Shown here: piece after piece, positions 11,220-23,600 of the stretch | Layout of the letters: the number at the start of each line of letters is the position of its first letter | Numbering within the stretch: position 1 is the stretch's first letter | Source: Cylindrobasidium torrendii FP15055 ss-10 | Lineage: Eukaryota > Basidiomycota > Agaricomycetes > Agaricales > Physalacriaceae | Length of the DNA: 64,000 nt | Assembly (NCBI GenBank): GCA_000934385.1 | Contig: KN880434.1 | Location: 310,001 to 374,000 of the forward strand | Direction: 5' to 3' | Translations under genes and position numbers: made by a program | The notes under the pieces: generated by a model | The model's database searches: none | Seen by the model: the letters and a program-made list of their open reading frames with translations, nothing else | What the model was told of the DNA's origin: nothing

Positions 11220-14200
11220 TCATTGGCCATACCCATATCCATTGCCATACCCTCCTCCCCAACCAGTCATCTGAGGCTGCATTGCCGCTACCAAATATTA
11301 ACATTTCAGCACTGCCAAGAAGGTTCCAAACAACTTACAGTTTGGTCTCAGAGCATCGTATTTGTTCGAATTCTGGGGCGCTTCGTCCTTAGCAAATGTC
11401 CCGGACTTCATCTGTGCAAAGATATTGGCCGGATTTGTCGATGGGGCGGTACTCTGAGGCGGCGATGCAGGTGCAGCACCAAAGGAGCCAAAAGCGCCTT
11501 GGTTGGGCATTCCCGTTTGCTCTGAAACAGATCGTTAGCCCAATTATACCGTACTAGCAAGGTCGTTACATACGGGACATCAATCCTCCACCGACCATAC
11601 CAGCGAACACGCCCGTAGGTTGCGACATCATCGGCTGCTGCTGCATTCCTGGGAAACCCGTAGCCATAGGTTGCATCCCCTGGAACCCTGTGGGCTGAGA
11701 AGACAGAGGTGACTGGAAATTTCCCATAGGTTGTTGGAAACCTGTAGGCTGAGTTGATAGAAAAGAGGGTGTCGGATTAGCAAAAGGCGAGCCTGCAGGT
11801 TGCTGCGGGTTCGCGAAAGGAGATGCAGAGTTTGCGAATGGCGAGGGATTACTCGACGGCCGAGTGGGCACGAAACTGTTGAACCCAGTCTGGGTCGGGA
11901 CGAGCGGTTGAAGCAAGCCTTGATTCGCGGGCACAGGCGCGAATGGCCCACGAGGTCCGACGTACGACTGCTGAGCGGGGGGTAGTACACCAGTTTGCTG
12001 AGCATGCAGATGGGAGCCAATAGAGCCGGCAGCGCCACCCATACCCATGCCTGAATTGAATCCAGCAGGTGGTGCAGAAGCTGTGGCTTGAATTTGTTGA
12101 GGCGGAGATACTGACGCAGGCGGCGCAGACGGAGCATTTTGACGCAGAGAACTGAGCCGTGCGAGCTGGTCGAAAATGTCATTTTCTGTTGTTCTAGCCA
12201 AATTGGGGGCTGCTGTTGTTGTGCTGGGTGCCACAGGTGGGGCGGAAGCGGTAGGCACTGGGGGCGTTGGTGCTACAGGGGCAGCTACAGGTGCAGGTGC
12301 CTCTGGTACGGACGCTGGAGGTGCCGAAGGTGCACGCACTGGCGTTGGCTTTGTGGAACTCGGGCGGTTCGTCCACGCATCATCATCAAATCCACTAGCA
12401 GCCGAACTTGAACGTGGGGGTACCTGAACAGGACTGACAACGGATGGCGAAGAGGTTCTTGGGGTTCCAGTGACCGAGCTGAGGTCCACGTCCGCTGGGA
12501 GCGTCTTGCTAGGAGTGGGTCGACCACGACGAGGAGCCTTGAGGGCTCCGCCCGGTCCCTGCGCAAAGAGGTTAGGTGCCGGTTTCGACGTTCCATTGAG
12601 TTCTGCCTGTAGCTGCCTGGCCACCTCTTCGTCTTTTTGCACTTGCTCTTTGTCATCGGGGCCTGCCAGCTTTGCCTTGCGTTGTGAGATTGCTTTCAGG
12701 ACACGAATGATATCGCCTTCTCTAAGGCCGAGCGTGCGCAAAGTTGACTCGGAAAGATCAACAAGAACAGCCTCGTCAATCTTCTCCCTGTCGAAAGACG
12801 TCCCGTATCGTGTGCAGTCGTCGAGCTCACATCCAGCAGCGAGAAAGAAGTCGAACCAATCAACCGTCGGTTTCTTAGGCGCGGGCTGAGACAAACGTTT
12901 GGCGTTGACATTTGCGCTGGGGTACTGTACACCAATGGGGAGGTCATCATCAGAGACCTTACCAGAGTCAGACCTGCTCTTCTTGCTGACGGCTCGTTGA
13001 ACGTATTTCATATCTTCGTGCGACATCTTTTCTTGTGGTACTTCGACGACGACGCCATTTGTCTTGTGTAGGCGAAGCTTGCCGTTACTGAATCCAATGA
13101 AAGCCGCATCAACGCGGAACTGGCCTGTTCTGTCGCGCCAGACACGGACTTGGTCTGGGGGTGGGCCTGAGACAGTGTGAGCAGTGCGATGCTTTGGTGA
13201 CAGTGACATACGGCCATGATCCACAGAGCCCCGAGGAGGGGATGAGTGCTCGGGACGGCTGATGATATTTAGTGCGCGGCACAAATGCTAGAGCCTCAAC
13301 ATACTTGGTAGGTGATTGTTGCTTCGCTCGCTGTGCAGCCTTCTCCTGTTGCTGCTGCTTTTCGCGCCGTCTAGCTTCCGCTGCCTCTTGAGCTTCCTTC
13401 GCCCGCTTCTCTGCCTCTGCCCTCTTGCGCTCTGCGTCCTTCTTCGCATCCCTTTCGGCCTTGGCCTGAGCCTTTCGTTCTGCATCAGCAGCAGCGTCCT
13501 TGTCGGTGTCATTTGCCCCGGCGCCTTTGCCTTGCGCCTAATAGCATGTCAGTGTTGATCCGTTGAGAAGAAACTGGGTGTCTACCTCCAGGTACTGCGC
13601 AGGGATAACACCAATTTGGCCATTTGCATTGCGGCATTTCCACCAATCCTCATCATCGTCTTCGAGGATGACGACTCGCTCCCCCTCCTCGACGGTTAGT
13701 TCATCTGGCCCGTCGGCCTTGAAATCGTACAAGACCAGGGCGTGAGCTTCCACCGCCTCTGGCTCGTCGTCAGCCTCGTCGTCACTTATAGCGTCGCCGG
13801 GTATTATGGTCGGGGACGCATGCGAGAAGTGAACGGACGGTTTGCGAGTGTCGCGAGCACGTTTAGCAGGTTCGTCTGTTTCTTCGTCATCAACAGCATG
13901 CTCCGGTATAACATCGCTGCCTCCTCCAGGTAGAGCCATGGCACGAGATGTTTCCAGTTTATCTACGATGGCGTCCGCAGTGTCCTTAGAGCCTGTGCTA
14001 AAATGAAGGGCGACCGGGTCCGGCCCTGCGATGTCAAGGTGAACATGTTTGCTCTTCTCAACACCGATATGTGTGATATCCGAAGTGGACCACTTCTTCA
14101 CAGCGGCCTAACAAAATGTCAGTGAATACATTGGTGATATCGGCTTCAGCGCACTTTGCTCGACTCGCTAGCGAAGAAGATAGAGCCATTGCCCACGCCG

Positions 14201-14928
14201 AGAGTCCCTTTCGTCTTCTTGCCCTTCTGGTCAACATCGGCAACAGACCAAGTTTTGATATCGTCTGCGCTGACTTTGGCCGCTGCTACACGATCCGCGG
14301 GGTCAACATAAGTGCTGACCGGTCGGGGTGGCTGATGCGCGTCAGTGCAGTACAAGAACAAGGAATGCACGCACATCATCGGGAATGACAATACCATGTG
14401 AGGGAGCGGCGGGAGCATCGTCCACATCAGCGTCTGCAGATGTAGCTTCCACATAGTTGGCTGGAACGTAGCCCGCTTTTCCGTGATCTGACTTGCTCTG
14501 CACAAGCAACCATTCCTCCTCCGTGTCAAATACATAGAGAATTTCGTCTTCGGCGATGCTCAACTCCCCGGGAGCCGCTGCTGCATAGTCGTAGAGAGCC
14601 TTGACGGTGGATGTGGGTGTCGCCTGGCGAAGCGTCAGCAGCGGAGTTGGAGCGTGTGGTCTGATGGCTGACGTTCTCAACGTATGCGGCGGGCACTAGT
14701 CCGGTCGCCTGGCTTTCTCCTTCGCCTTTGAGTTTGACCCTCCACCAACTAGTTCACACAATGGTGAGCACACTACTCCGAAGGGTGGAAACGCACGCAC
14801 TCGTCGTCGGTCTTCTCGACCAGGAAATAGAGCTCATCCTCTTTCAAATCAATCTCATCCTCGGACTGATGGATATAGTCGTATGCCGCCTTAAGAACGG
14901 CCAGATACTCAATGTCGTTGGTGGTCAT
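11220..14928 (-). CDS. SLA1: Endocytic actin-patch scaffold SLA1 (SH3 x3, SHD1, SAM-like, LxxQxTG repeats)
   Basis: Nine exons (14928..14801, 14748..14673, 14623..14375, 14331..14155, 14107..13586, 13537..13305, 13258..11574, 11521..11339, 11287..11220), all junctions in frame, give 1,106 residues. SH3-1 starts KAAYDYIHQSEDEI, with its WW at the exon 1/2 junction. SH3-2 is TVKALYDYAAAAPGELS and SH3-3 is HALVLYDFKADGPDELTVEE. Between them lies the Sla1 region around KKWSTSDITHIGVE. A Lys/Glu/Ala/Gln-rich coiled coil precedes the SHD1 domain (VRVWRDRTGQFRVDAAFIGF). Next comes a SAM-like SHD2 domain (WFDFFLAAGCELDDCTRYG) and a Pro/Gln-rich tail with several LxxQxTG motifs such as LSTQPTG and LSSQPTG. 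These are the known Ark1/Prk1 kinase targets. Sla1 recruits cargo bearing NPFxD signals and regulates Las17/WASP and Pan1 at clathrin patches. The start sits 145 bp from divergent eRF3. Confidence 0.93.
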
Positions 14929-15073
14929 TGGACAGAGCAGCCGAGCCGATAGTGCCGGTCACTCTACAAGCAAGTCGTAGTATGTAACGTCACACTAGGT
15001 TTATAATTTCCGGTCTATCTCGCTCGATCTCTCCACTTTTCACACCTCCAACACACCTCCCACCGCCATCGCA
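14929..15073. promoter_or_regulatory. Shared divergent promoter, SLA1 / eRF3
   Basis: Only 145 bp separates the two start codons. It contains a CRE-like tgacgt/acgtca core (gtaacgtcacac, near 14985) and a pyrimidine-rich tract just before the eRF3 ATG (ctcgatctctccacttttcac), common upstream of highly expressed fungal genes. No TATA is evident. Confidence 0.55.
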
Positions 15074-16949
15074 ATGAGTAGACTCAACGCCGGCGCATTT
15101 GAATTCGTCCCGGGAAAATTTAACTTCGCACCACCGGAGCCGCCTGCACAACCAACACCTCCGCCAATTGAACGTCCTGAGCAAACCGAGGCACCCAAGC
15201 CTCCACCGACCATCTCGCTCAACATCGGAGGATCCAAGCCGCCAAGTACCAAACCCTCACCTTCCGTAACTCCAGCCCCGCCACAGGAAGGCGCCAAAGC
15301 AGCCCCCCCTCCCGCTCCCAAATCCGCGGCCGCTCCCAAGGCCACCAAGGCCGATGCTACATCATCAAAGACCTTCACTATGGAAAAGGCAAAGACTGAC
15401 ACTCAGGCTATTGCCCAGGAGGTGACCTCCGCCGCGGATCAGGCTGTACTTGAGGATTTATACGGTCACAGTGCGTTACTTTGCTCCATCCATAAAAGTT
15501 TGCCCATTCGTGTGATCAGCGAAGGATCATTTAAACATCGTGTTTGTCGGCCATGTCGACGCCGGAAAATCCACGATGGGCGGCAATTTGCTCTTCTTGA
15601 CTGGCATGGTGGACAAGCGCACGATGGAGAAGTACGAACGCGAGGCAAAGGAAGCAGGTCGCGAGTCCTGGTATCTCTCCTGGGCACTCGACTCTACCCC
15701 TCAAGAACGTTCGAAAGGCAAGACCGTCGAAGTCGGCCGAGCTTACTTCGAAACCGACGCGCGCCGCTACACTATCCTGGATGCTCCCGGTCATAAAACC
15801 TTCGTTCCGTCCATGATTTCTGGTGCTGCACAGGCCGATGTCGCTGTCCTCGTCATCTCAGCTCGCAAAGGTGAATTCGAGACAGGCTTCGAGCGAGGTG
15901 GCCAGACACGCGAGCACATCATGCTGGTCAAGACAGCTGGCGTTTCCAAACTTGTTGTAGTGATCAACAAGATGGATGACAGCACTGTTGCTTGGGAGAA
16001 GGCCCGTTACGACGAAATCAAGGACAAAATCACACCCTTTGTCAAGGCAGCTGGTTTCAATCCCAAGACGGATGTTACATTCATCCCTGTGTCTGCCTAC
16101 ACTGGCGTCAATCTGAAGGATCCCGTTCCCAAGAGCGTCTGCTCGTGGTACATGTGAGTCGTTATGCTCTAGAGTTCTTTTCAGTATTCAACAGTTTTTA
16201 GCGGGACGTCTTTCCTTGATCATCTTGACCATATGCCCATGGTAGATCGCAAGATTAATTCCCCTCTCATGATGCCGATTTCCGAGAAGTACAAAGATCT
16301 TGGCACGGTCGTTGTTGGCAAAGTAGAATCCGGGCATATCCGCAAGGGCGACTCCCTTCTGCTGATGCCCAACAAGGATAGCGTCGAGGTCACCGCCATT
16401 TACAATGAAGTTGAAGACGAGGTCCAATCTGCCCTTTGCGGAGACAATGTCCGTCTGCGCCTTCGTGGTGTGGATGACGAAGACATCACCCCCGGTTTCG
16501 TTCTGACCAGCCCTGGTAAACCTATTCGTGCTGTCCGCCAATTCGAGGCGCAACTCGCCATCCTTGAACATAAAAGTATCATATGTGCGGGTTACTCAGC
16601 TGTTATGCATGTGCATACCCTTTCTGAGGAAGTTGTACTCGCCGTATGTGCTGTTGGCGTCCAAAACCGAACACTTATTGACCGCTCCTAGAAACTGTTG
16701 CACTACTTCGACAAGGCCACGGGCAGAAAGTCCAAGAAACCCCCACAGTTTGCCAAGAAGGGCCAAAAAATTGTGGCACTCGTTGAGGCGACAGCAGCTA
16801 TCTGTGTCGAGCGATTTGTGGACTATCCCCAGCTGGGCCGTTTCACGCTACGGGACGAGGGAAGAACTATTGCCATCGGAAAAATCACCAAACTCATCGA
16901 ACCAGGCGTTGAAGAGTTGTCTGAGAACATCGGGGCCGTCACCATCTAA
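15074..16949 (+). CDS. SUP35: Eukaryotic peptide chain release factor GTP-binding subunit eRF3 (Sup35)
   Basis: Four exons (15074..15470, 15520..16153, 16202..16643, 16692..16949) give 576 residues. The first ~130 residues are Pro/Ala/Lys-rich and open with LNAGAFEFVPG, a match to the PAM2 pattern LNxxAxxFxP that binds the MLLE domain of poly(A)-binding protein. The translational GTPase domain follows: KDHLNIVFVGHVDAGKST (P-loop), the switch I region DSTPQERSKGKTVEVG, DAPGH, NKMD, and then the EF-Tu-like domains 2 and 3 (GTVVVGKVESGHIRKGD, GRFTLRDEGRTIAIG). With eRF1 it terminates translation at all three stop codons. There is no Gln/Asn-rich prion domain like that of budding-yeast Sup35. It is head to head with SLA1. 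Confidence 0.95.
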
Positions 16950-17468
16950 TCTGTACAATAGCAATGCTCGTTTGCTACCCACGGTGTATGTATGTAACCT
17001 CCGCTAGCATGTAAATAGTACAGCCTGATGCCGTATGCTTGGCCTTGCGTGCGATTGACTTATTGTATCCAAGTTTTTCAATTTCGACTACGGCCGGGGA
17101 AAATCTCCACTCGACGTGATGGTCTATATTCCACCGACTTGACGCAAGCCTATACGCGAAGAGACTTGGTGGATTCGACTCTCCATTGTCATGATTTCCG
17201 TAATAGGTGGGTCCAGTGGCGGCATTCCACTGACAACATAAGTATCTCTCTTCCAGTCCGAACGTTACTTACACAGTGTCACTGTGCTGATCGTCCCTCC
17301 GAGTCGATGGTGGGTCTGGCTACGCTACTTAGCTGTTTTCCCGATATACTACCAGCGAGCTTATGGTACATCAAATTTTGTCCGCCATGCTTCCGGCAAG
17401 GTCAAGAATATCGGAAAATCTTCCTCCACCTGCCTCCTTAAAAGCAGGTCAAGGCCCTCGCGACTATC
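16950..17468. other. Intergenic, eRF3 / first CE1 esterase
   Basis: About 520 bp between tandem plus-strand genes. It should contain the eRF3 3' untranslated region and the esterase promoter. The short open frames here are not supported. A ggattcgactctcc stretch near 17171 recalls a tRNA B box, but no cloverleaf can be formed around it. Confidence 0.5.
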
Positions 17469-17477
17469 GTGCACAGA

Positions 17478-18527
17478 ATGTTCGCCTCTTCAGACCGCGT
17501 TCTCAAGCTGGCAGTCGGTCCCGTTCTGTTGGCGGCGTTGGGTTCAGCACTAGACATCCCGGTGTCAACATTGACGCAGGTGCGGTACATTCAACATTTG
17601 ACCAGCGGTTCTCATCAGGCGCGGTACAGATTACCGACTTTGGAGACAATCCCACGGGCGTTGAAAACTACGTCTATGTTCCCGCGACTCTTGCCGACCC
17701 TCCTGCACTAATTGCGGCCATCCACTACTGCACTGGTACCGCTCAAGCGTACTATAGTGGCACAGAATATGCTACGCTGGCAGAGAAATACGGCTACATT
17801 GTCTTGTAGGTACCCTCGGAGGGTGAAGCGACGTGCTGCTAACGACGCTGCATAGATATCCAGAGGCACCCGCCGAAGGAAAATGTTGGGATGTACATAC
17901 TGACGAGACCCTTACCCATGATGCAGGCGGCGATTCTCTTGGGATTGCAAATGGCCTTCGATATCTCGTTGATCTATATGGAGTCGACTCTGAACAGGTG
18001 TTTGCTACCGGCACGTCCTCTGGTGCGATGATGACCAACGTCCTTGCTGGCGCATATCCAGACCTCATCAAGGCCGGCGCTGCTTTTGCTGGGGTGAGCA
18101 GTTTCCTATCTGGGCCACGGGTAGCCCTGTTAATGCAGACTTATAGGTTCCCTACGCTTGCTTTGCTGGAGAAAGCGCCTGGAGTACCGAATGTGCGCAG
18201 GGACAACTCATCAAATCCGGTGAGGAATGGGGTGCTTTGGCATTAGCCGGCTACGCAGGATATACGGGAACGCGTCCGAAGATGGCCCTATGGCATGGCT
18301 CGGTCGACACCACCCTCAACACACAGAACTACTACGAAGAGATCAAGCAGTGGACCAACATTTTCGGAGTATCGGAAAATGCGACGTCTGTCACGGAGGA
18401 TTGGCCCATCTCTGGTTGGACGCTATCCGAATTTGGGGATAATGTACAGGGTATTTTGGCGAGCGGCGTGGACCATAATATTCCTGTCCAGGCGCAAAAG
18501 GTGCTGGAATGGTTCGGTATCGCTTAG
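17478..18527 (+). CDS. Secreted CE1-type esterase (acetylxylan/feruloyl esterase family), copy A
   Basis: Four exons (17478..17579, 17630..17805, 17856..18093, 18147..18527) give 298 residues. Another in-frame Met lies at 17469. The N-terminus has a basic start and a hydrophobic core (VLKLAVGPVLLAALGSA), as in a signal peptide. The alpha/beta-hydrolase body follows at once: ITDFGDNPTGVENYVYVP, LIAAIHYCTGTAQAYY, CWDVHTDETLTHDAGGDS, nucleophile motif FATGTSSGAMMTN (G-x-S-x-G), ALWHGSVDTTLN with the likely catalytic Asp, and DHNIPVQ with the likely His. This pattern is that of fungal CE1 (PHB-depolymerase-like) acetylxylan or feruloyl esterases, which deacylate plant xylan outside the cell. No CBM1 module is visible. 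A close paralogue follows at 19157. Which ester it cleaves cannot be decided from sequence. Confidence 0.87.
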
Positions 18528-19156
18528 GGGTGTCGTGAAATGCTTGAATACTGCCTCGAATACTTTCTATAGCAATGAAGTTGTTTTCAGTGTTTCCGAG
18601 TCTATTTCGCGGCAACGACCGAGTGGCATCACTGGCATGCCATGATCACTGATCAGACTGGCGATGATCATAAAGTATTTGCGTCAAAACAAGTAGAGAA
18701 CTACATACACAAGTGCTGCTACTGTACCGAGGTACAGTTACTTGCTGCTAGCCGCATGCTTTGTTCTCCTGATTTATGAATACGTCCACCTTGTGGCCAG
18801 CTTTTAGCCTTCTTTTTCATCTTCCCTTGGGTCACAAATACCGACAATCCAGCGCTTCCGGATCAGTGATATACCATGACCTTGGTGTATGCTTCAAATC
18901 TTGCTGGTGACTTTCCGCATGACCTGCGTCGGTGAAATCTGCCAGGCTTCCACATTATTTCATTATTCCCGAATTCTACCGGGACAGTGCTCTCACCTTC
19001 CGCCCGTCAACGACGGCGCCTTGCCGTGCGAGCGGATGACTTTGGTATCGAGAGAAAATGTGCGTAACGGTCAATCGTACCTCAGCCATGGCTACTGATA
19101 TAAATACGGACGGTAAATTGTTTGCTTCAACCACTTTCCTGGTCCATCCCTGTACC
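18528..19156. promoter_or_regulatory. Promoter region of CE1 copy B with TATA box
   Basis: 629 bp between the two tandem esterases. A clear TATA element (tataaata, 19099..19106) lies 51 bp before the ATG of copy B. Most genes in this window lack such a clear TATA box, so a strongly inducible promoter is plausible. No other gene seen. Confidence 0.6.
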
Positions 19157-20164
19157 ATGAAGCTCTTCTACTTTGCATTCTGTGCTATTGCTACGATTTT
19201 CAGTGTTTGTATCGCTCAGACAATCCCGAGAGGACAGTTGACTGAAGCAAGTCCAACTCTTTGGTTTCCGCCTCACCATCATGTCCTTACGCTCGCGGTC
19301 TAGATCACGAACTTTGGCTCAAACCCTACCAACGTCCGCAACTACGTCTACGTCCCTTCGAATTTGAAGAGTAGCCCTGGACTGCTCGCTGCTATCCACT
19401 ACTGCTCTGGGACGGCGCAGGCGTTCTATTCTGGCACCGCCTACAAGTCGCTCGCGGACCAGTATGGCTTTATCGTGTTATACCCCAACGCACCAGATCC
19501 AAGTGGAGGGGGTTGCTGGGACGTCCATAGCAATGCGACTCTGACTCATGACGCTGGAGGCGACTCCCTCGGTATCGTCAACGGAATGCGCTACATCGTC
19601 ACTCAGTTCAACGTCAACCCCGCGAAGGTCTTTGCCACAGGCCTTTCTTCTGGTGCTATGATGACGAATGTCCTTGCTGGCGCGTATCCGGACTTTATCA
19701 AGGCCGGCTCCGCGTTTGCTGGTGTGAGTATTAGGAAAACTCATGTTCGAAGCAGTGGTGTTGATGGTTTGCGCGCGTAGGTTCCGTATGCCTGCTTCGC
19801 AGGCTCCTCGATGTGGAACTCGCAGTGCTCGCAAGGCCAATCCATCAAAACTGGACAACAGTGGGGAGACCTCGTCCGCAGTGGGTATCCAGGATATACC
19901 GGCAGCCGCCCCAAGATGCAGCTTTGGCACGGAACCGCTGACACGACGCTTTACACCCAGAACTTCTACGAAGAGGTCAAACAATGGACCAACGTCTTCA
20001 ATGTTAGCGAGACGGCCACGGCTACAACGCAGAACTGGCCCATTTCTGGTTGGACCAAGTCTGACTACGGCCCAAATGTGCAGGCTATCCTCGCTAACGG
20101 TGTTACGCACAACATTCCAATTCAGGCAACACAAGTCATTGAGTGGCTGGGGCTGAACGTTTAA
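19157..20164 (+). CDS. Secreted CE1-type esterase, copy B (tandem paralogue)
   Basis: Three exons (19157..19246, 19304..19723, 19781..20164) give 297 residues. The signal peptide is MKLFYFAFCAIATIFSVCIA, followed by QTIPRGQLT and the same body as copy A: ITNFGSNPTNVRNYVYVP, HYCSGTAQAFYSG, CWDVHSNATLTHDAGGDS, FATGLSSGAMMTN, QLWHGTADTTLYT and THNIPIQ. The first intron (19247..19303) begins with GC: gaa|gcaagt...tctag|atc. It sits at exactly the position of copy A's GT-AG intron 1 (LTQ|ITDFG versus LTE|ITNFG). Copy B lacks copy A's intron at 17806..17855. The last introns coincide (FAG|VPYACFAG). Likely function as for copy A. Confidence 0.88.
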
Positions 20165-20662
20165 CGTGATTATGGAAGGAATTTTGCAGTTGGTATATCG
20201 CTAGGGTACGCATACGCCCGCGTATTGTACACACTTGGTCCTGGATTCGTGGGTCAATCATACTCAATGAAAAGAAAATTTCTCTCGCTCTTACACCACA
20301 TCTGTTGAGTCGAGATCAAGGACACAGGCCGAGGGCGCGCGGACTTCTTAGAGAAAGGCAGCATGCTAGGACTGTATTTCTGCTGTGTTCAATCTCTTCT
20401 GACTTAGTGCGCCTTCGAACGCTACAGCTGTGGGAGGAGTACAAACGAGGTCGGCGTTGCTAGAGATCACACACTTTATTCCACTGAGAAAAAGTAATTC
20501 ATTTGTAACATAGAAAGCAAATCCCGCTACATGCATAAGATGCTGGAAGGTCTGGACGACGCTTATTAGAAGCCTATGTGCTTACTGTATTCACATCCAA
20601 ACAGTCAAGTCAATGTCCGTTGTGTCGAGGTATTTACGATCTGAAATAGCATCGCTATCTGC
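20165..20662. other. Convergent intergenic region, CE1 copy B / RAT1
   Basis: 498 bp between the stop codons of two converging genes. Expected to hold 3' untranslated regions and terminators. No gene or repeat seen. Confidence 0.5.
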
Positions 20663-23600
20663 CTACCATCCTCCACCCCGCCCATACCCACCTCTCCCAT
20701 TGTTGTATCCATATCCGTTTGGAGGTTGTGACGACGGCGGCGGATTATATCCCGCATACCCCCCACGGGTTTGCGCGCCTCCGGGATACGAGGCGCCATA
20801 TGCCCCTCCTCGTCCTTGATGGGAGCCGGAATATGCTGGAGGATACGCTGGCGCATGTGAGGCATACCCGCCCCCGGCGTAACCCCCTGGTGGACCGTAT
20901 CCTCCACCTGCAGGGGCATTGTAACCACCATGATATCCCCCTCCGTTGGGCGGGCCGTAGCTGTTACCATTGTAGCCTCCACTGCTTCCATAGCCACCTC
21001 CATAGCCGTTCCCACCACCTCCACCACCTCCCTGTCCTCCTCCAGAGCCATGGCCACCTGTATATCCACCTCGGTATCCACCAGCGCCTGCGCTACCCAT
21101 GCGACCCGGGGCGCCATGAGAGCCTGGCGGGCCAGACTGCTGATGTCCGCCTCTGCCGCTACTGCCTCGACCGCGAGAGCCACCGCCGTAGAATGAGCCC
21201 GCTGGGCGATCATGGAATTGATTGTAGTTGTCCCGACCGCCACGACCACGACCGCCGCCATTGCCGCCGCCCCGAACGGTACGCAAGTCTTGGGAGTCGA
21301 GATACCGAGGCGGCGGTATCACGCCAGGGAGTAGGGCGGAGCGATGGGGAGTCAACTGACGGGGGAACATATACAATACAGACAATGAGCAGTCATTTGG
21401 GATGTCATTCAACTTCTCAAGAGGCGAGAAGTATGTCGAGCCAGGTATACACTCGGGATTGGGTAGGACACTGCCACTAATGCCCCGACTTTGCTGTGGG
21501 TCAAGCTGAAGAGGCTGTATGGGAATGAGATGATATACACAGTGAGAGGAGACTTGGACATGCCTTCTTATCGGTCCTCTTTGCGTACAAAGTTTCATAG
21601 AGAGGGTATATGGGATGGTCAGAGGAAGCAAAAATCACGTTGTTGCCAAAGGTGTTGCGTCGATTCTCATCCTCATTCAGCGTCTTGTATGGATCGCTCA
21701 TTGCAGCGTGAAGCCTTTTTTCATCGATGAAAGGCAAAAGGGCAACGCCCTGCCACGCCATCCGTTTACCGTTCATGTCGATTTTGAAATCTTCGGGATA
21801 GAAGTCGATGATAGGCGAGTCTTTTGCGAGCATGAGGTGATGGAAGGCTTGTGGTATGTGGATGCGACTAAATGGTCAATATGATGTTCTCAACGAAGAC
21901 ATTGGGGAAAAGTACCTTGCGGCAGGGAAGACGCCCATCAATTGTTCGTACGGTTTGAAAGGAATACCCTCTTCGAACTTGATGTCCAATGTATCAATGT
22001 CCGTGAAATCGGCAGCGAACGGGGCGAAGTGGTACGGATAGTACCATTGCCAGGACGGCGGCTGAAGGGCGTAAGCTTCACGTGACAGATTTGATTTATT
22101 CCCTACCCCTTGATAATAGTACCCCAAAACCCAGGCCATGCCTTCGATATAGCATTTAGCTACCCTAGTGCTGTGAGATGGATTGAATTTCGAACATGTA
22201 TGCAAACGCACTGCTTTCGAAACGCAAGGTCTTTCGGGTCGGCACCGAATTTGTACTTGTAATAACGATCCTGGTAGCCAGGTTCGAACAACCTGAGTAT
22301 CCCTCATCAATAATTGACCTGGACTCGGCAAGGGAGACGAACTTGACGGCATCTGCCTGCTCAACTGTCCCATCTGCATTCACAACCATTGACAGGTCCG
22401 GACTTGTGACCTCTTCGTCGTCGTCACCAGTGTCAAGCGTATCCTCATCTCCCTCCTCAAACTTCCTCTTCGTTGCAGTAGAGGTCGTGCTGGAAGCATC
22501 CGCTGTCTGCATTTCGGTATCCTCTTCAATAAAAGGCTCAACCGCAAGAATGCCACCGGCGCTCATCGGTGAGGCGTCAAGCGATGCCGATGGTATGTCG
22601 GTGGTCATAACAGGCTTGGCAGGCAATGAGGGTGTCTCAAACAAGTGAGGTGTGGGCGGCTTCGGAGGGAGGGAGGGGGACACTGATGCACTGTCTCCAG
22701 CAATGGTGTGATTATCACTCGGGGTACCCTTTTGTCCAGCCAACTCCGCTTTGAGGAACTCGGCAGCGCTCATGTTGGCCATGCGAATGGCACGAATATT
22801 TGCAACAACATCTTTGTTTGAACCCGCCAGTGCTTTCTGTGCAGCGGCCAAATCTCCTGTCTGAGTACCACCGAGTCCCATAGCATCAGCATTCGCGGCG
22901 AAATCGTTTGGGGGGTGACGATTGGATTTATTATCGCCAGAGGAGCGGCCAGTAGATACAGATACATTGTTGTCCACTTTGCGACGCTTGTTGTTGGCAG
23001 CTTGGCGCTGTTCGGCTGAACGACCGTTAGACTTGATCGAACCATAATAGCGTGGCTTACACTCATGCCTGCGCTTGAATATATCGTCCTCGCGCTGCGC
23101 AAGTCCTTCGAGGATCATAGCAATTCGATGCATCTCCAGCTTACCATTGTTCGTAAGATAGCCACCCATTCGCACCAGTTCTGTTTTCCAGAACCTTAAC
23201 AAGGTGTCAATAGCACCTTCGCGAATTTCAAGAGAAGGAAGGTGCGGCAGAAAGTCGTTGCCGACGAAGAAAATGAGGAGAACCCAGTCGTCCAAGGCCT
23301 TTTCGGCATCATATCCTGGAAAATGCGGCACGAAGAGTTCATGAGACAAGTATTCGCGCAAAATCGAGACGTCTAGAAAGATGAACGGTTTTTTCTGCCC
23401 AGTCATTTTTTGAGCGTAAGTAGCAATATCTTCGTCGGTTGCAGAACAGTGAGCCGCGAAATGACCCTCGGTGCCGCATTTCCGACAGCCTGAAGAGTTA
23501 GAATCTGAGAACACGTCCTCGCGCAGTACTTTGAAGTACGGTTCGTGAGTCGCCAGAGCAAGCATGATAAGATCAGCATCCTGGTTCATAGTGAGTATTG

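Noticed and set aside
17580..17606. Very short intron in CE1 copy A ending at the first cag-like acceptor
   Set aside because: A 50-bp intron ending at 17629 restores the same junction as in copy B; the shorter one breaks the frame.
20605..21261. Open frame of 218 codons on the minus strand rich in Ala/Val/Met/Arg
   Set aside because: It is an alternate frame of the Gly-rich RAT1 C-terminus, whose GC-rich repeats keep all frames open.
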